Source: Suttonella indologenes (GTDB taxonomy: Bacteria; Pseudomonadota; Gammaproteobacteria; Cardiobacteriales; Cardiobacteriaceae). Taken from it: a stretch of 64,000 nt of DNA. Shown here one piece after another: positions 54,294-63,502 of the stretch; positions within the stretch are counted from its first letter, which is position 1, and every line of letters begins with the position of its first letter. The position numbers were made by a program, and so were the translations under genes. Under the pieces are notes generated by a model. It ran no database searches. It had not been told where the DNA came from and worked only from the letters and a program-made list of their open reading frames with translations. The stretch covers positions 876,001-940,000 of the forward strand of contig NZ_UHIA01000004.1 of assembly GCF_900460215.1 (NCBI RefSeq). Reading direction: 5' to 3'.

Positions 54294-54917
54294 ATGCGGA
54301 TAAAAATTTGCGGTTTAAGCTGCGCGGAAGATGTGCAGGCGGCGGCGGCGGCGGGGGCGGATGCTTTGGGTTTTGTCTTTTATCCGCCTTCAAAACGCGC
54401 GGTTTCGATTGAACAGGCGGCGGCATTGTTATCGGCGGTGCCGCCTTTTGTGCAAAGCGTAGGGCTGTTTGTGAATCCTGAAGCGGCATTTGTGCGGGCG
54501 GTATTAGAGAAAGTGCCGCTGGAGGTCTTGCAATTTCACGGTCAGGAAGAAGCGGCATTTTGCGCCGGTTTCGGGCGGCGTTGGATTAAGGCGGTGCCGA
54601 TGCAGGATTTGCCCGACAGCGCCGCGGTCGCGCAGTATTGCAGCACTTATGCGCAGGCGGACGGTTTTTTATTAGATGCTTTCGGGGCGCAATCCAACGG
54701 TGGAAGTGGGAAAGTATTTGATTGGAAAAAGATTCCCGCGATGTCTAAAGCGCTGATTCTGGCGGGTGGCTTGAATGTCGAGAATGTGGCGGCGGCGGTA
54801 AAAGCGGTGCGTCCTTGGGCGGTCGATGTGTCTTCGGGTGTGGAAAGTGCGCCGGCACGGAAATCATTTGCTAAAATGCAGGCTTTTATTTCTCAAGCAA
54901 GAGCAGCAGCTTTATGA
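54294..54917 (+). CDS. trpF: Phosphoribosylanthranilate isomerase
   Basis: 207 residues from ATG 54294 (AGGAACC upstream). MRIKICGLS carries the catalytic cysteine at position 6 or 7, and QSNGGSGKVFDW and LAGGLNVENV the phosphate and catalytic-Asp regions. It catalyses the third step of tryptophan synthesis from chorismate. It overlaps trpB by four bases, and trpF-trpB-trpA stand together apart from the other trp genes. Confidence 0.95.
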   Translation: MRIKICGLSCAEDVQAAAAAGADALGFVFYPPSKRAVSIEQAAALLSAVPPFVQSVGLFVNPEAAFVRAVLEKVPLEVLQFHGQEEAAFCAGFGRRWIKAVPMQDLPDSAAVAQYCSTYAQADGFLLDAFGAQSNGGSGKVFDWKKIPAMSKALILAGGLNVENVAAAVKAVRPWAVDVSSGVESAPARKSFAKMQAFISQARAAAL

Positions 54918-56119
54918 CAGATTATTATCAATATCCTGATGCACGCGGTTATTTCGCCCAATTCGGCGGACAATTTGTTGCCGAAACCTTAATGCAGGCC
55001 GTCTTGGAATTGCAGGACGCTTATGAAAGCGCGCGCAATGAGCCTGCTTTTTGGCAGCGTTATCGTGAGGAATTGCGCCATTATGTCGGACGTCCCTCGC
55101 CTTTGTATTTCGCCAAACGTTTGAGCGAACGCGTAGGCGGCGCGGAAATTTGGCTGAAACGTGAGGATTTGAATCATACGGGCGCGCATAAGGTCAATAA
55201 TACGATTGGGCAAGCCTTGTTGGCGGAGCGTTTGGCAAAACGGCGCGTGATTGCCGAAACCGGCGCGGGGCAGCATGGCGTGGCAACGGCGACGGTCGCC
55301 GCACGTTTGGGCATGGAATGCGTGGTCTATATGGGCGCTGATGACGTGCAGCGTCAAGCGCCGAATGTCTATCGCATGAAATTGCTCGGCGCGGAAGTGG
55401 TGGCGGTGAAATCCGGCTCGCGGACGCTCAAAGATGCGATGAACGAGGCGATGCGCGATTGGGTCGCCCATATCGACGATACGTTTTACATCATCGGTAC
55501 GGTGGCAGGTCCGCATCCTTATCCGATGTTGGTGCGCGATTTTCAAAAAGTTATCGGCGAGGAAGCCAAAGCGCAATGTCAAGAGCAATTCGGCGCTTTG
55601 CCAGATGCGGTGGTGGCTTGCGTCGGCGGCGGTTCGAATGCGATCGGGCTGTTCTATCCTTTCTATGACGATGCCGGCGTGCGCATTATCGGTGTGGAAG
55701 CCGGAGGACGCGGTTTGCATACGGACGAACATGCCGCGCCTTTAAGTGTCGGTGCGCCCATCGGCGTACTGCACGGCAACCGCACGCGGATTATGAGCAA
55801 TGAAGACGGACAAATCGCCGCAACGCATTCGATTTCCGCCGGTTTGGACTATCCCGGCGTCGGACCCGAGCATGCCTTTTTGCAAGCCAGCGGCCGCGCC
55901 GAATATGTGGCGGCGACAGATGAGGAAGCCTTGGCGGCCTTCCATGATTTATGTCATTTGGAAGGGATTATTCCTGCTTTAGAATCCTCGCACGCCTTGG
56001 CGCATGCGATGAAATTGGCAAAAGAATTGGGCAAGGGCAAGCGCATTGTGGTCAATCTCTCAGGGCGCGGCGACAAAGACATTAATACGATTGCCGCCTT
56101 AGACGGCATCACTTTGTGA
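54914..56119 (+). CDS. trpB: Tryptophan synthase beta chain
   Basis: 401 residues. NHTGAHKVNNTIGQ holds the PLP lysine, AETGAGQHGVATATVAARLG and GGGSNAIGLFYPF the substrate and phosphate sites. It joins indole with serine. Complete and of usual length. Confidence 0.98.
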   Translation: MTDYYQYPDARGYFAQFGGQFVAETLMQAVLELQDAYESARNEPAFWQRYREELRHYVGRPSPLYFAKRLSERVGGAEIWLKREDLNHTGAHKVNNTIGQALLAERLAKRRVIAETGAGQHGVATATVAARLGMECVVYMGADDVQRQAPNVYRMKLLGAEVVAVKSGSRTLKDAMNEAMRDWVAHIDDTFYIIGTVAGPHPYPMLVRDFQKVIGEEAKAQCQEQFGALPDAVVACVGGGSNAIGLFYPFYDDAGVRIIGVEAGGRGLHTDEHAAPLSVGAPIGVLHGNRTRIMSNEDGQIAATHSISAGLDYPGVGPEHAFLQASGRAEYVAATDEEALAAFHDLCHLEGIIPALESSHALAHAMKLAKELGKGKRIVVNLSGRGDKDINTIAALDGITL

Positions 56120-56126
56120 GGTAAGC

Positions 56127-56933
56127 ATGAGTAAGAGAATGGAGGCGGTTTTCGCCGCTTTGGCAGAAAACGGCCGCAAAGCATTGATTCCCTATATTTC
56201 TGCCGGTGATCCGCTGCCGGAACAGTGTGTGAACGTGATGCATGCCTTGGTGGCGGGCGGGGCGAATATTCTGGAATTGGGCATTCCTTTCTCCGACCCA
56301 GCCGCAGACGGCGAAACGATTCAATTAGCTAATGAGCGTGCTTTGGCGCGCGGCGTGAGTCTGCCGGATGTTTTGGCGATGGCGGCGGAATTTCGCCAGC
56401 AGGACAGCGCAACGCCGATTGTTTTAATGGGTTATTTGAACAGTTTTGAGCGGCGCGGCTTTGCCCAGAGCATGCAGGCGGCGGCGCAAAGCGGCGTGGA
56501 TGCAGTCATTTTGGTCGATTGCCCGATTGAGGCTTTGCCGGATTATGCGGCGGACTTGAGCGCGAATAATATGACCGCGATTCAATTATTGGCGCCTACC
56601 ACCGGCGCCGAGCGGCAACATAAAATTATCGCCGCTGCAGAAGGCTTTATTTACTATGTATCTTTGCGCGGCGTCACGGGCAAACAGGAAGCGCAGGCGC
56701 AAGCGATTCGCCATGCGGTAGAAGACATCAAAACTCAAACAAAAACGCCTGTCTGCATTGGCTTTGGCATTCGCGACGGTGCTACCGCCAAGGCAATGGC
56801 GGCATTTGCCGACGGTGTGATTATCGGTTCGGCTTTGGTCGCCAAATTATGGCAGGCCGCGCAAGAGGGGCAGGATGTGCCGCAGGCGGCAAGAACATTT
56901 GTAGAAACTATCCGACAAGCTCTGGATAATTGA
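56127..56933 (+). CDS. trpA: Tryptophan synthase alpha chain
   Basis: 268 residues. ILELGIPFSDPAADG contains the catalytic Glu and Asp, and FIYYVSLRGVTG and CIGFGIRDG the phosphate-binding segments. It releases indole from indole-3-glycerol phosphate for TrpB. Seven bases separate it from trpB. Confidence 0.98.
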   Translation: MSKRMEAVFAALAENGRKALIPYISAGDPLPEQCVNVMHALVAGGANILELGIPFSDPAADGETIQLANERALARGVSLPDVLAMAAEFRQQDSATPIVLMGYLNSFERRGFAQSMQAAAQSGVDAVILVDCPIEALPDYAADLSANNMTAIQLLAPTTGAERQHKIIAAAEGFIYYVSLRGVTGKQEAQAQAIRHAVEDIKTQTKTPVCIGFGIRDGATAKAMAAFADGVIIGSALVAKLWQAAQEGQDVPQAARTFVETIRQALDN

Positions 56934-56943
56934 GAGGAAAAAC

Positions 56944-58026
56944 ATGGGTTGGTTTGATAATTTGATGCCCTCGCGCATCAAAACCAAAAATAAAAATCAG
57001 CAAATTCCGGACGGTTTATGGCTGAAGTGCAGCAGTTGCAGCCGCACCTTGTATCGGCAAGACGTGAAAAACGCGCAATATGTCTGCCCCGAATGCGAGC
57101 ATCATATGCGCATCAGTGCACGCGAGCGTTTGCAGAATCTTTTTGATGCGGATACGGAAATTCAAGAAATTGCCAAAGAATTGCAGCCGATTGATTTTTT
57201 GAAATTCAAAGACAGCAAACGCTACAAAGATCGGATTAGCCAAGCCAATAAGGCCAGCGGCGAAAGCGATGCGCTGATTGCCATGGCAGGCAAAATTTTA
57301 GGGCGCGATTTCACGGCGGCGGCTTTCGAATTTTCCTATATGGGCGGTTCGATGGGCTCTGTAGTGGGCGAACGCTTTGTGCGCGCGGTGGAATATGCCA
57401 TTGCACATAAAACGCCCTTTGTCTGCTTTGCCGCCAGCGGCGGCGCGCGAATGCAGGAGGGCTTGACCTCTTTGATGCAAATGGCGAAAACCTCCGCCGC
57501 ACTAACGCAGCTGCATAAGGCGGGATTGCCCTTTATCTCGGTCTTAACCGATCCCACGATGGGCGGGGTGTCCGCTTCTTTTGCCATGTTGGGCGATTTG
57601 ATTATCGCTGAGCCGGGTGCTTTAATCGGCTTTGCCGGCCCGCGCGTGATTGAGCAAACGGTGCGCGAAACCTTGCCCGAAGGCTTTCAGCGTAGCGAAT
57701 TTTTACTTGAAAAAGGTGCGATTGATATGATTGTCGATCGTCGCCGTATGCGCGAAGAATTGGCAGGCATCTGTGCCATGTTGCTGAACGAGGCGGCGCC
57801 GGAATATGACTGCGAGCCGGTGCTTGTCAGCGCAAAAACGGAAATGGCCGAGGCGGCGCCTGGCGATATTGCCGAAGAATCTGCGCAAGATGATTTGCAG
57901 GAAACGGCGGCGGACAGCGGCGGCATTGCCCACCCTGTGCGCGAAGAGGCGGCAGAAGCCGCTGCGCAGCACAGCCAAGAAGCGGTCGTATCTGAGAATG
58001 AGAAGAGTGCAGAAGAGAAATCATGA
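56944..58026 (+). CDS. accD: Acetyl-CoA carboxylase carboxyltransferase beta subunit
   Basis: 360 residues. The zinc ribbon CSSCSRTLYRQDVKNAQYVC plus PEC (residues about 29-51) precedes the carboxyltransferase domain with GGSMGSVVGERF, SGGARMQEG and DPTMGGVSASFAMLGD. With AccA it transfers the carboxyl group to acetyl-CoA. The last 70 residues (about 290-360) are an Ala/Glu-rich disordered extension not needed by the fold. AccD-folC is a common pair; folC overlaps by four bases. Confidence 0.97.
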   Translation: MGWFDNLMPSRIKTKNKNQQIPDGLWLKCSSCSRTLYRQDVKNAQYVCPECEHHMRISARERLQNLFDADTEIQEIAKELQPIDFLKFKDSKRYKDRISQANKASGESDALIAMAGKILGRDFTAAAFEFSYMGGSMGSVVGERFVRAVEYAIAHKTPFVCFAASGGARMQEGLTSLMQMAKTSAALTQLHKAGLPFISVLTDPTMGGVSASFAMLGDLIIAEPGALIGFAGPRVIEQTVRETLPEGFQRSEFLLEKGAIDMIVDRRRMREELAGICAMLLNEAAPEYDCEPVLVSAKTEMAEAAPGDIAEESAQDDLQETAADSGGIAHPVREEAAEAAAQHSQEAVVSENEKSAEEKS

Positions 58027-59312
58027 GTATGGTAGCCGCACCGCGCGGGCAAAATGATTTGGCGGCTTGGTTGGCTTGGCAGGAACAGGCGCATCCGAAA
58101 AGTTGGGATTTGGGATTAACGAGAATTTCGGCGGTCTGGCAGGCTTTGGGCGCACCGCGTCTAGCCGATTACATTCTCAGCATTGCCGGCACGAACGGCA
58201 AAGGTTCCTGCGTGGCGTGGGCGGAGGCAATCTGTCAAGCAGCAGGCGTTTCTACGGCGAGTTTTACCTCGCCGCATTTGCTCGATTACCGCGAGCGGAT
58301 TCGTTTTGACGGACAAATGGTCGATGCGGCGGAACTTTGTGCCGCCTTTGACGCGGTCGATATCGCACGCGGCGAGATTTCTTTAAGCTATTTCGAATGG
58401 TCCGCTTTGGCAGCCTTTTATTTGATGGCGCAAAAGCGACCGCAAGTCGCGATTTTGGAAGTCGGCTTAGGCGGGCGTTTGGACGCGGTCAATTTGATTG
58501 ATGCGGATGCCGTTGTATTGACAAGAATCGGTTTGGATCATCAGCAATGGCTGGGCGAAACGGTAGCGGAAATTGCCGCCGAAAAAGCCGGGATTATGCG
58601 GCAGGGGCAAAAAATCTTCTTTGCTGATCACAATGCGCCTGCCGCTTTGTTTGATGCCGCGCAAGCCTTGCATACGCCGGTCATGCAATACGGACGCGAT
58701 TTCAGCGTGCAAGCGGCGCCAGATAGCCTGTCTTTGCATTTGCCGCAGGCGGTATTTGCAGATTTGCCCTTGCCGGCTTTGTTGCAAGGTGCGCATCAAT
58801 ACGGGCATTTTGCCGCCGTTGCCGCGGCTTTGGCAGACTGTCTGCCGCTGAATCGGGCGGTGCTGAGTCAGGCATTAAGACAGGCATATAATCCCGCGCG
58901 TCTGATGCTTAAAGATGGGCGTCCGCGCTATGTGATTGATGTGGCGCATAATCAGGACAGCGCCGAAGTATTGGCGGCTTTTTTGCATCGTATCCGCCGC
59001 CCGCAGGAGCGTTTTCATATCGTCTGCGGTATGTTGGCAGATAAGGATCATGCCGCGATTGTGGCGCATCTTGCAGAAGTCGGCGATGCTTGGTATTTTG
59101 CCTCTTTGCAAGGCGCGCGCGGCAGCGATGCGGCGGAAATTGCCGCGCAAGTCGTGCCGCTCTTAATCGGCAAAACCGTCGCGGCATATGAGGATGTGCA
59201 AGGCGCATTGGCGGCGGCAGTGCGGCAGGCGGCAGAGAATGATGCGATTGTAATAATGGGGTCTTTTGTGACGGTAACTGAAGTCTTAACTCAATGGAAT
59301 AGTAATGAATAA
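58023..59312 (+). CDS. folC: Folylpolyglutamate/dihydrofolate synthase
   Basis: 429 residues. SIAGTNGKGSCVAWAEAI is the ATP loop, FTSPHLLDYRERIRFDG the Mur-ligase-like folate loop, and DVAHNQDSAEVLA the C-terminal domain motif. It makes dihydrofolate and adds glutamates to folates. It overlaps accD and the SPOR gene. Confidence 0.95.
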   Translation: MSMVAAPRGQNDLAAWLAWQEQAHPKSWDLGLTRISAVWQALGAPRLADYILSIAGTNGKGSCVAWAEAICQAAGVSTASFTSPHLLDYRERIRFDGQMVDAAELCAAFDAVDIARGEISLSYFEWSALAAFYLMAQKRPQVAILEVGLGGRLDAVNLIDADAVVLTRIGLDHQQWLGETVAEIAAEKAGIMRQGQKIFFADHNAPAALFDAAQALHTPVMQYGRDFSVQAAPDSLSLHLPQAVFADLPLPALLQGAHQYGHFAAVAAALADCLPLNRAVLSQALRQAYNPARLMLKDGRPRYVIDVAHNQDSAEVLAAFLHRIRRPQERFHIVCGMLADKDHAAIVAHLAEVGDAWYFASLQGARGSDAAEIAAQVVPLLIGKTVAAYEDVQGALAAAVRQAAENDAIVIMGSFVTVTEVLTQWNSNE

Positions 59313-60003
59313 ATGGTTGGCACGCGCTTTAGGCGTGATTATTCTCGCGGTGGTTGCTGTGTTTTTTTATGACGGTTGGTTTAATCCCAAAGTGCCGCCT
59401 GCAATATTGGAGGGTAAAAAAAACGAAGAGGTAATCGCCTTGACGCCTGAGGGACGCAAAACCCTAGCGGAACAAGGTCCTTCCGAAACCGCCCAGCCGC
59501 CGCAGCCCGAGATTTCCCTGACTTCTTTGCAGGGTATGGAAAGCGATAGAGGTGCGCCGCCGGTCTTGGCAAGTCCGAATCAAAGCACGGATAGCAGCTC
59601 GAATATGCCCGAAACTCATGCGCCGCCGGCAGCACAGAGCAATCAAAGCGCAGCGACAGCGCAAAATAACAATATTCAATTAGAAAGCTTGGCGAATGCC
59701 CAAAGCAATAATAGGGCGGCAACACCGCCTGCAACGGCTCCCGCCAAGCCAACTGCCGCTCCGTCTGCGCAAGCACAGGGCTCTACATGGATTCAAGCCG
59801 GCTCTTTCGGCGAAAAAGCCAATGCCGACCGTTTAGCAGAAAATATTCGCAGCAAACGCTTGCCTGCAATCGTGGAGCCTGCGACCGTAAATGGTCGAAC
59901 CTATCATCGCGTCTATGTCGGTCCGATTGCGAGCAACCGTCTAACAGACATTTTAGACAGTTTGTCGGCAATGGGTGTGAAAGCGCGGCAGATTAATCGT
60001 TGA
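59305..60003 (+). CDS. SPOR-domain cell-division protein (DedD-like)
   Basis: 232 residues. One N-terminal helix (about 7-22), a long Gln/Ala/Pro/Ser-rich linker (about 60-158), and a SPOR domain (about 160-232, STWIQAGSFGEKANADRLAENI, YHRVYVGPIAS) that binds denuded peptidoglycan at the septum. Location between folC and cvpA is that of dedD in E. coli and Pseudomonas. The linker contains two short motifs, ISLTSLQG and IQLESLAN, like ones in the next gene. Confidence 0.9.
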   Translation: MNKWLARALGVIILAVVAVFFYDGWFNPKVPPAILEGKKNEEVIALTPEGRKTLAEQGPSETAQPPQPEISLTSLQGMESDRGAPPVLASPNQSTDSSSNMPETHAPPAAQSNQSAATAQNNNIQLESLANAQSNNRAATPPATAPAKPTAAPSAQAQGSTWIQAGSFGEKANADRLAENIRSKRLPAIVEPATVNGRTYHRVYVGPIASNRLTDILDSLSAMGVKARQINR

Positions 60004-60010
60004 GGACATT

Positions 60011-60841
60011 ATGGATTTACAGGGTTTAAATATTTTTGATTTGGGATTGGGCGGTATTGTCCTGATTTCCGCCATTATCGGCATCGCACGCGGTTTGCTG
60101 CGCGAGATGTTGTCACTTGTGGCATGGGTAGCGGCTTTATGGGCGGCATTTACCTTTGCGGAAATGGTTTCCCAACAATTTGTGCAGCAAGTTATCAGCG
60201 ATAAGCATATTGCCTATATCGCTTCTTTCGGCAGCGTATTTTTACTGGCTTTATTTTTAATCGGGCTATTGAATTTATTAATTACTTCTTTATTCAAAGC
60301 CACAGGATTGGGCGGTTTTGACCGTTTGTTGGGGATGCTCTTCGGTCTGGCGCGCGGGGCGATTATCGGCGCAGTGCTAATCTTTTTCGCGCGTTTATAT
60401 CCCGGGATTGAAAAATTGCCTTCTTGGCAGCAATCGCAATTGGTGCCGGGTTTTTCCAATCTTGCCAATTGGGGGATTAAGCGCATTCCCGAACATGTGC
60501 GCGCCTATGCCGACTCGTGGATGAATCCGAATGAAGTAGTGATTTTACCTGCGCAAACGCCGAACACAGAGAGACAAAATCATCCTGCGACGATCGAACT
60601 CTCTTCGCTTAATGCCGTTGAAAATTCTCAGGCGGCGCGTCCTCAATTGAGTGCCGAGCAAGCCCGTCAGCAAAGCGCGCAAAGTAATGCTTTGTCCAAT
60701 ATTGCCGGCCCCGAAGCGGAAAACGCAGGTCTGCGTTTGGAATCTTTGCAAGATCAGAATTATGAAGGCGAAATCGAGGCCGTGCCGGAAGAGGCTGAAA
60801 GCGGTATTGCGCCGCTGCAATTAGAATCGCTGCAACCTTAG
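60011..60841 (+). CDS. cvpA: CvpA family membrane protein
   Basis: 276 residues against about 160 for E. coli CvpA. Four hydrophobic segments (about 14-30, 34-52, 70-94, 112-128) carry the CvpA signature GIVLISAIIGIARGLLREMLSL. The last 100 residues are a disordered extension with three copies of a short motif: IELSSLNA (195-202), LRLESLQD (241-248) and LQLESLQP (269-276, the very C-terminus). CvpA is needed for colicin V production and envelope stress tolerance. purF, its usual follower, is absent here. Confidence 0.9.
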   Translation: MDLQGLNIFDLGLGGIVLISAIIGIARGLLREMLSLVAWVAALWAAFTFAEMVSQQFVQQVISDKHIAYIASFGSVFLLALFLIGLLNLLITSLFKATGLGGFDRLLGMLFGLARGAIIGAVLIFFARLYPGIEKLPSWQQSQLVPGFSNLANWGIKRIPEHVRAYADSWMNPNEVVILPAQTPNTERQNHPATIELSSLNAVENSQAARPQLSAEQARQQSAQSNALSNIAGPEAENAGLRLESLQDQNYEGEIEAVPEEAESGIAPLQLESLQP

Positions 60842-60848
60842 GAATTTT

Positions 60849-62033
60849 ATGAGCAAACTAAACAAAGCCCGATTTGAAACTCGTGCCATCCGCGAAGCCG
60901 AGCAGCGCGGCGCATTTAACGAGCATTCGCCCGCCCTACATCTGACTTCGTCTTATGTGTTCAGCGATGCGGAAAATGCCGCCGATATTTTTGCAGAACG
61001 CATCCGCACCTTTAGCTACAGCCGTTTTGCCAATCCGACCGTCAGCATGTTTGAAGAAAAAATGGCTTTGTTGGAAGGCGGTGCAAGAGCCACCGCCACG
61101 TCAACCGGCATGGGCGCGATTTTAACCTTGCTGATGGCGGAATTATCCGCCGGCGATCATGTGGTCTGTTCGCGCAATTGCTTTGGCTCGACCTTAAACA
61201 TGATTGGCAAGACTTTTGCCAAATTCAGCGTGGACAGCACCTTGGTGGACTTGCAGAGTCTTGAGCAATGGCAGGCGGCGATTCGCCCCAATACCAAACT
61301 GTTTTTTCTGGAAACTCCTGCCAATCCCTTGTTGGATATCGGCGATGTTGCCGCATTAAGCGCATTGGCGCATCAGCATGGGATTAAAGTGGTGGTGGAT
61401 AATTGCTTGGCAACGCCTTATTTGCAGCAGCCCTTGGTATTAGGGGCGGATTATTCCGTGCATTCCGCCACCAAATACATTGACGGGCAGGGACGTGCCT
61501 TAGGCGGCTGCATTATCAGCAAAACCGAAGAAGACGGCGAAAAGATGTATCAGCTCATGCGTAGCTGCGGCACCACGATGGGCGCATTTGAGGCATGGCT
61601 GTTCGTCAAAAGTTTGGAAACCTTGGCGCTGCGTATGGACAAACACAGCCACAATGCTTTGCAGATTGCCCAATGGTTGGAAGAGCAGACGGCGGTGAAG
61701 CGCGTCTTCTATCCGGGTTTGCCCAGCCATCCGCAGCATCAATTAGCCAAAGCGCAAATGCCGCGCGGTTTTGGCGGCATGGTCAGCTTTGAGCTGCAAG
61801 GCGGCAAAGAAGCCGCTTGGCATCTGATTGACAACAGCCAATGGTTGTCGATTACGGGCAATTTGGGCGATACCCGCACCACGATTACCCACCCTGACAC
61901 CACCACGCATTTTCGTGTTGCCCAAGAAGAAAAAGACCGTGTCGGCATCACCGGCGGCATTATCCGCTTATCGATCGGCTTAGAGCATGTCGAAGATATT
62001 CAAGCCGCGCTCAGCCAAGGATTGCCCGCCTAA
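60849..62033 (+). CDS. metZ: O-succinylhomoserine sulfhydrylase
   Basis: 394 residues, Cys/Met-metabolism PLP enzyme. FSYSRFANPTVSMFEEKMALLEGG, VDNCLATPYLQQPL and HSATKYIDGQGRALGG (PLP lysine) are characteristic of MetZ. It makes homocysteine from O-succinylhomoserine and sulphide. The cvpA-metZ order equals cvpA-purF-metZ of pseudomonads without purF. It is followed without a gap by the MFS gene. Confidence 0.93.
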   Translation: MSKLNKARFETRAIREAEQRGAFNEHSPALHLTSSYVFSDAENAADIFAERIRTFSYSRFANPTVSMFEEKMALLEGGARATATSTGMGAILTLLMAELSAGDHVVCSRNCFGSTLNMIGKTFAKFSVDSTLVDLQSLEQWQAAIRPNTKLFFLETPANPLLDIGDVAALSALAHQHGIKVVVDNCLATPYLQQPLVLGADYSVHSATKYIDGQGRALGGCIISKTEEDGEKMYQLMRSCGTTMGAFEAWLFVKSLETLALRMDKHSHNALQIAQWLEEQTAVKRVFYPGLPSHPQHQLAKAQMPRGFGGMVSFELQGGKEAAWHLIDNSQWLSITGNLGDTRTTITHPDTTTHFRVAQEEKDRVGITGGIIRLSIGLEHVEDIQAALSQGLPA

Positions 62034-63446
62034 ATGCCCTTCGAAGCCTCTGCATCAAATCCGTCGGCACCGCACCGCTTTCTGCCATATCTCTTAGCGG
62101 TGTCGGCATTTATGCAGATGTTGGATGCCACCATTCTCAATACCGCCTTGCCCAGTATTGCCGCGGATTTGCAGGAATCGCCCCTGCGCATGCAATCCGC
62201 CGTGATTTCCTATGCCCTGACCTTGGCACTTATCATGCCGCTTTCGGGTTATTTATGCGATCGCTTCGGCACAAAGCGCATTTTCGGCGGCGCGATATTC
62301 GTCTTTGTTTTAGGTTCCTTGCTTTGTGCAGCAGCGCAGAATTTAACTATGTTAGTCGCTGCGCGTATCGTGCAAGGCATTGGCGGTGCGATGCTGTTGC
62401 CCGTGCCGCGCATGATTATGATGCGCGCCTATAGTAAGGACAGATTGCTGAATATCCTCAATATTATGCTTATGCCGGCTTTGGTTGGGCCTATTCTTGG
62501 GCCTTTGGTCGGCGGCTATTTGGTCGATTATGCCAGTTGGCATTGGATTTTTCTGATTAATGTGCCGATAGGGCTGCTCGGATTGTTCCTGACCTTTAAA
62601 ATCATGCCGGATTTCTATGCCGTCGGGCGGATTTATCCCTTAGATATCAGCGGCTTTCTGCTCTTTGCTTTTGCCGCCGCCGGACTGACTTTTGCCGCGG
62701 AGATCTTCATATATCCTAGGCTCAGAATGTATGCCTTGATGCTATTCTTACTCGGCATTGCCAGTTTATATGCCTATTGGCGGCACGCGTATCATGATCC
62801 CGAGCCGCTCTATCAGCCGAATTTATTGCAGGTGCGCACCTACCGCCTCGGTTTATTGGGCAATATGCTCAGCCGTTTGGGCATGAGTGCGGTACCTTTT
62901 TTATTGCCGCTCTTGTTTCAGGTCGCTTTTGCTTACAGCGCCTCCGCTTCCGCTTGGATGTTGGTGCCGATTGCCATAGCCACTATGTTGGCAAAACCGT
63001 TCATCAAATCTTTAATGCGGCGCTTCGGTTATCGCCGCGTCTTGGTCATGAATACGCGCTTATTGGGCATATTGATTGCCTTATTGGCATTTTTGGATGC
63101 GGATACGCCGATCGTGCCGGCAATCATATTGCTTTTTATCATGGGCGCTTCTAACTCCATTCAATTTACTTCCATGAATACCATTGCCTTATCCAATTTG
63201 CGTGCTTGGCAAACCGGCAGCGGCAATAGCCTTTTGGCGGTTAATCAGCAATTATCGATTGCTTTCGGTATTGCCTTCGGCGCGATGTTATTAAATCAGT
63301 TAAGCGCCAATCTGGCTTTTCAGGATGATTTGCCGCAGGCTTTTCGTTACACCTTTATGATTTTAGGCGGCGTAACCTTTCTCTCCAGTTGGGTCTTTCG
63401 CGCTTTGCATCCGCGTGACGGTTCGAGTTTGGTAGGGGCGAAATAG
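62034..63446 (+). CDS. MFS drug transporter (DHA2, EmrB/MdtD-like)
   Basis: 470 residues with about fourteen helices. MQMLDATILNTALPSIAADL is the first-helix signature of the DHA2 family, followed by LSGYLCDRFGTKRIFGGAIF (motif A) and RIVQGIGGAMLLPVPR (motif B/C region). It is probably an efflux pump driven by protons; the substrate is unknown. Its start follows the metZ stop directly, so it may ride on the metZ transcript. Confidence 0.88.
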   Translation: MPFEASASNPSAPHRFLPYLLAVSAFMQMLDATILNTALPSIAADLQESPLRMQSAVISYALTLALIMPLSGYLCDRFGTKRIFGGAIFVFVLGSLLCAAAQNLTMLVAARIVQGIGGAMLLPVPRMIMMRAYSKDRLLNILNIMLMPALVGPILGPLVGGYLVDYASWHWIFLINVPIGLLGLFLTFKIMPDFYAVGRIYPLDISGFLLFAFAAAGLTFAAEIFIYPRLRMYALMLFLLGIASLYAYWRHAYHDPEPLYQPNLLQVRTYRLGLLGNMLSRLGMSAVPFLLPLLFQVAFAYSASASAWMLVPIAIATMLAKPFIKSLMRRFGYRRVLVMNTRLLGILIALLAFLDADTPIVPAIILLFIMGASNSIQFTSMNTIALSNLRAWQTGSGNSLLAVNQQLSIAFGIAFGAMLLNQLSANLAFQDDLPQAFRYTFMILGGVTFLSSWVFRALHPRDGSSLVGAK

Positions 63447-63449
63447 CGA

Positions 63450-63488
63450 CAGCCTTTCATTGCAAAACAAATTTGCAATGAAAGGCTG
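63450..63488. terminator. Long-stem intrinsic terminator
   Basis: CAGCCTTTCATTGCAAA and TTTGCAATGAAAGGCTG form a perfect 17-base stem around ACAAA. It lies between convergent genes (MFS and flavin reductase) and probably ends transcription from both sides, although there is no long T run. Confidence 0.75.
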
Positions 63489-63502
63489 GAAAAGACTAAA
63501 AA

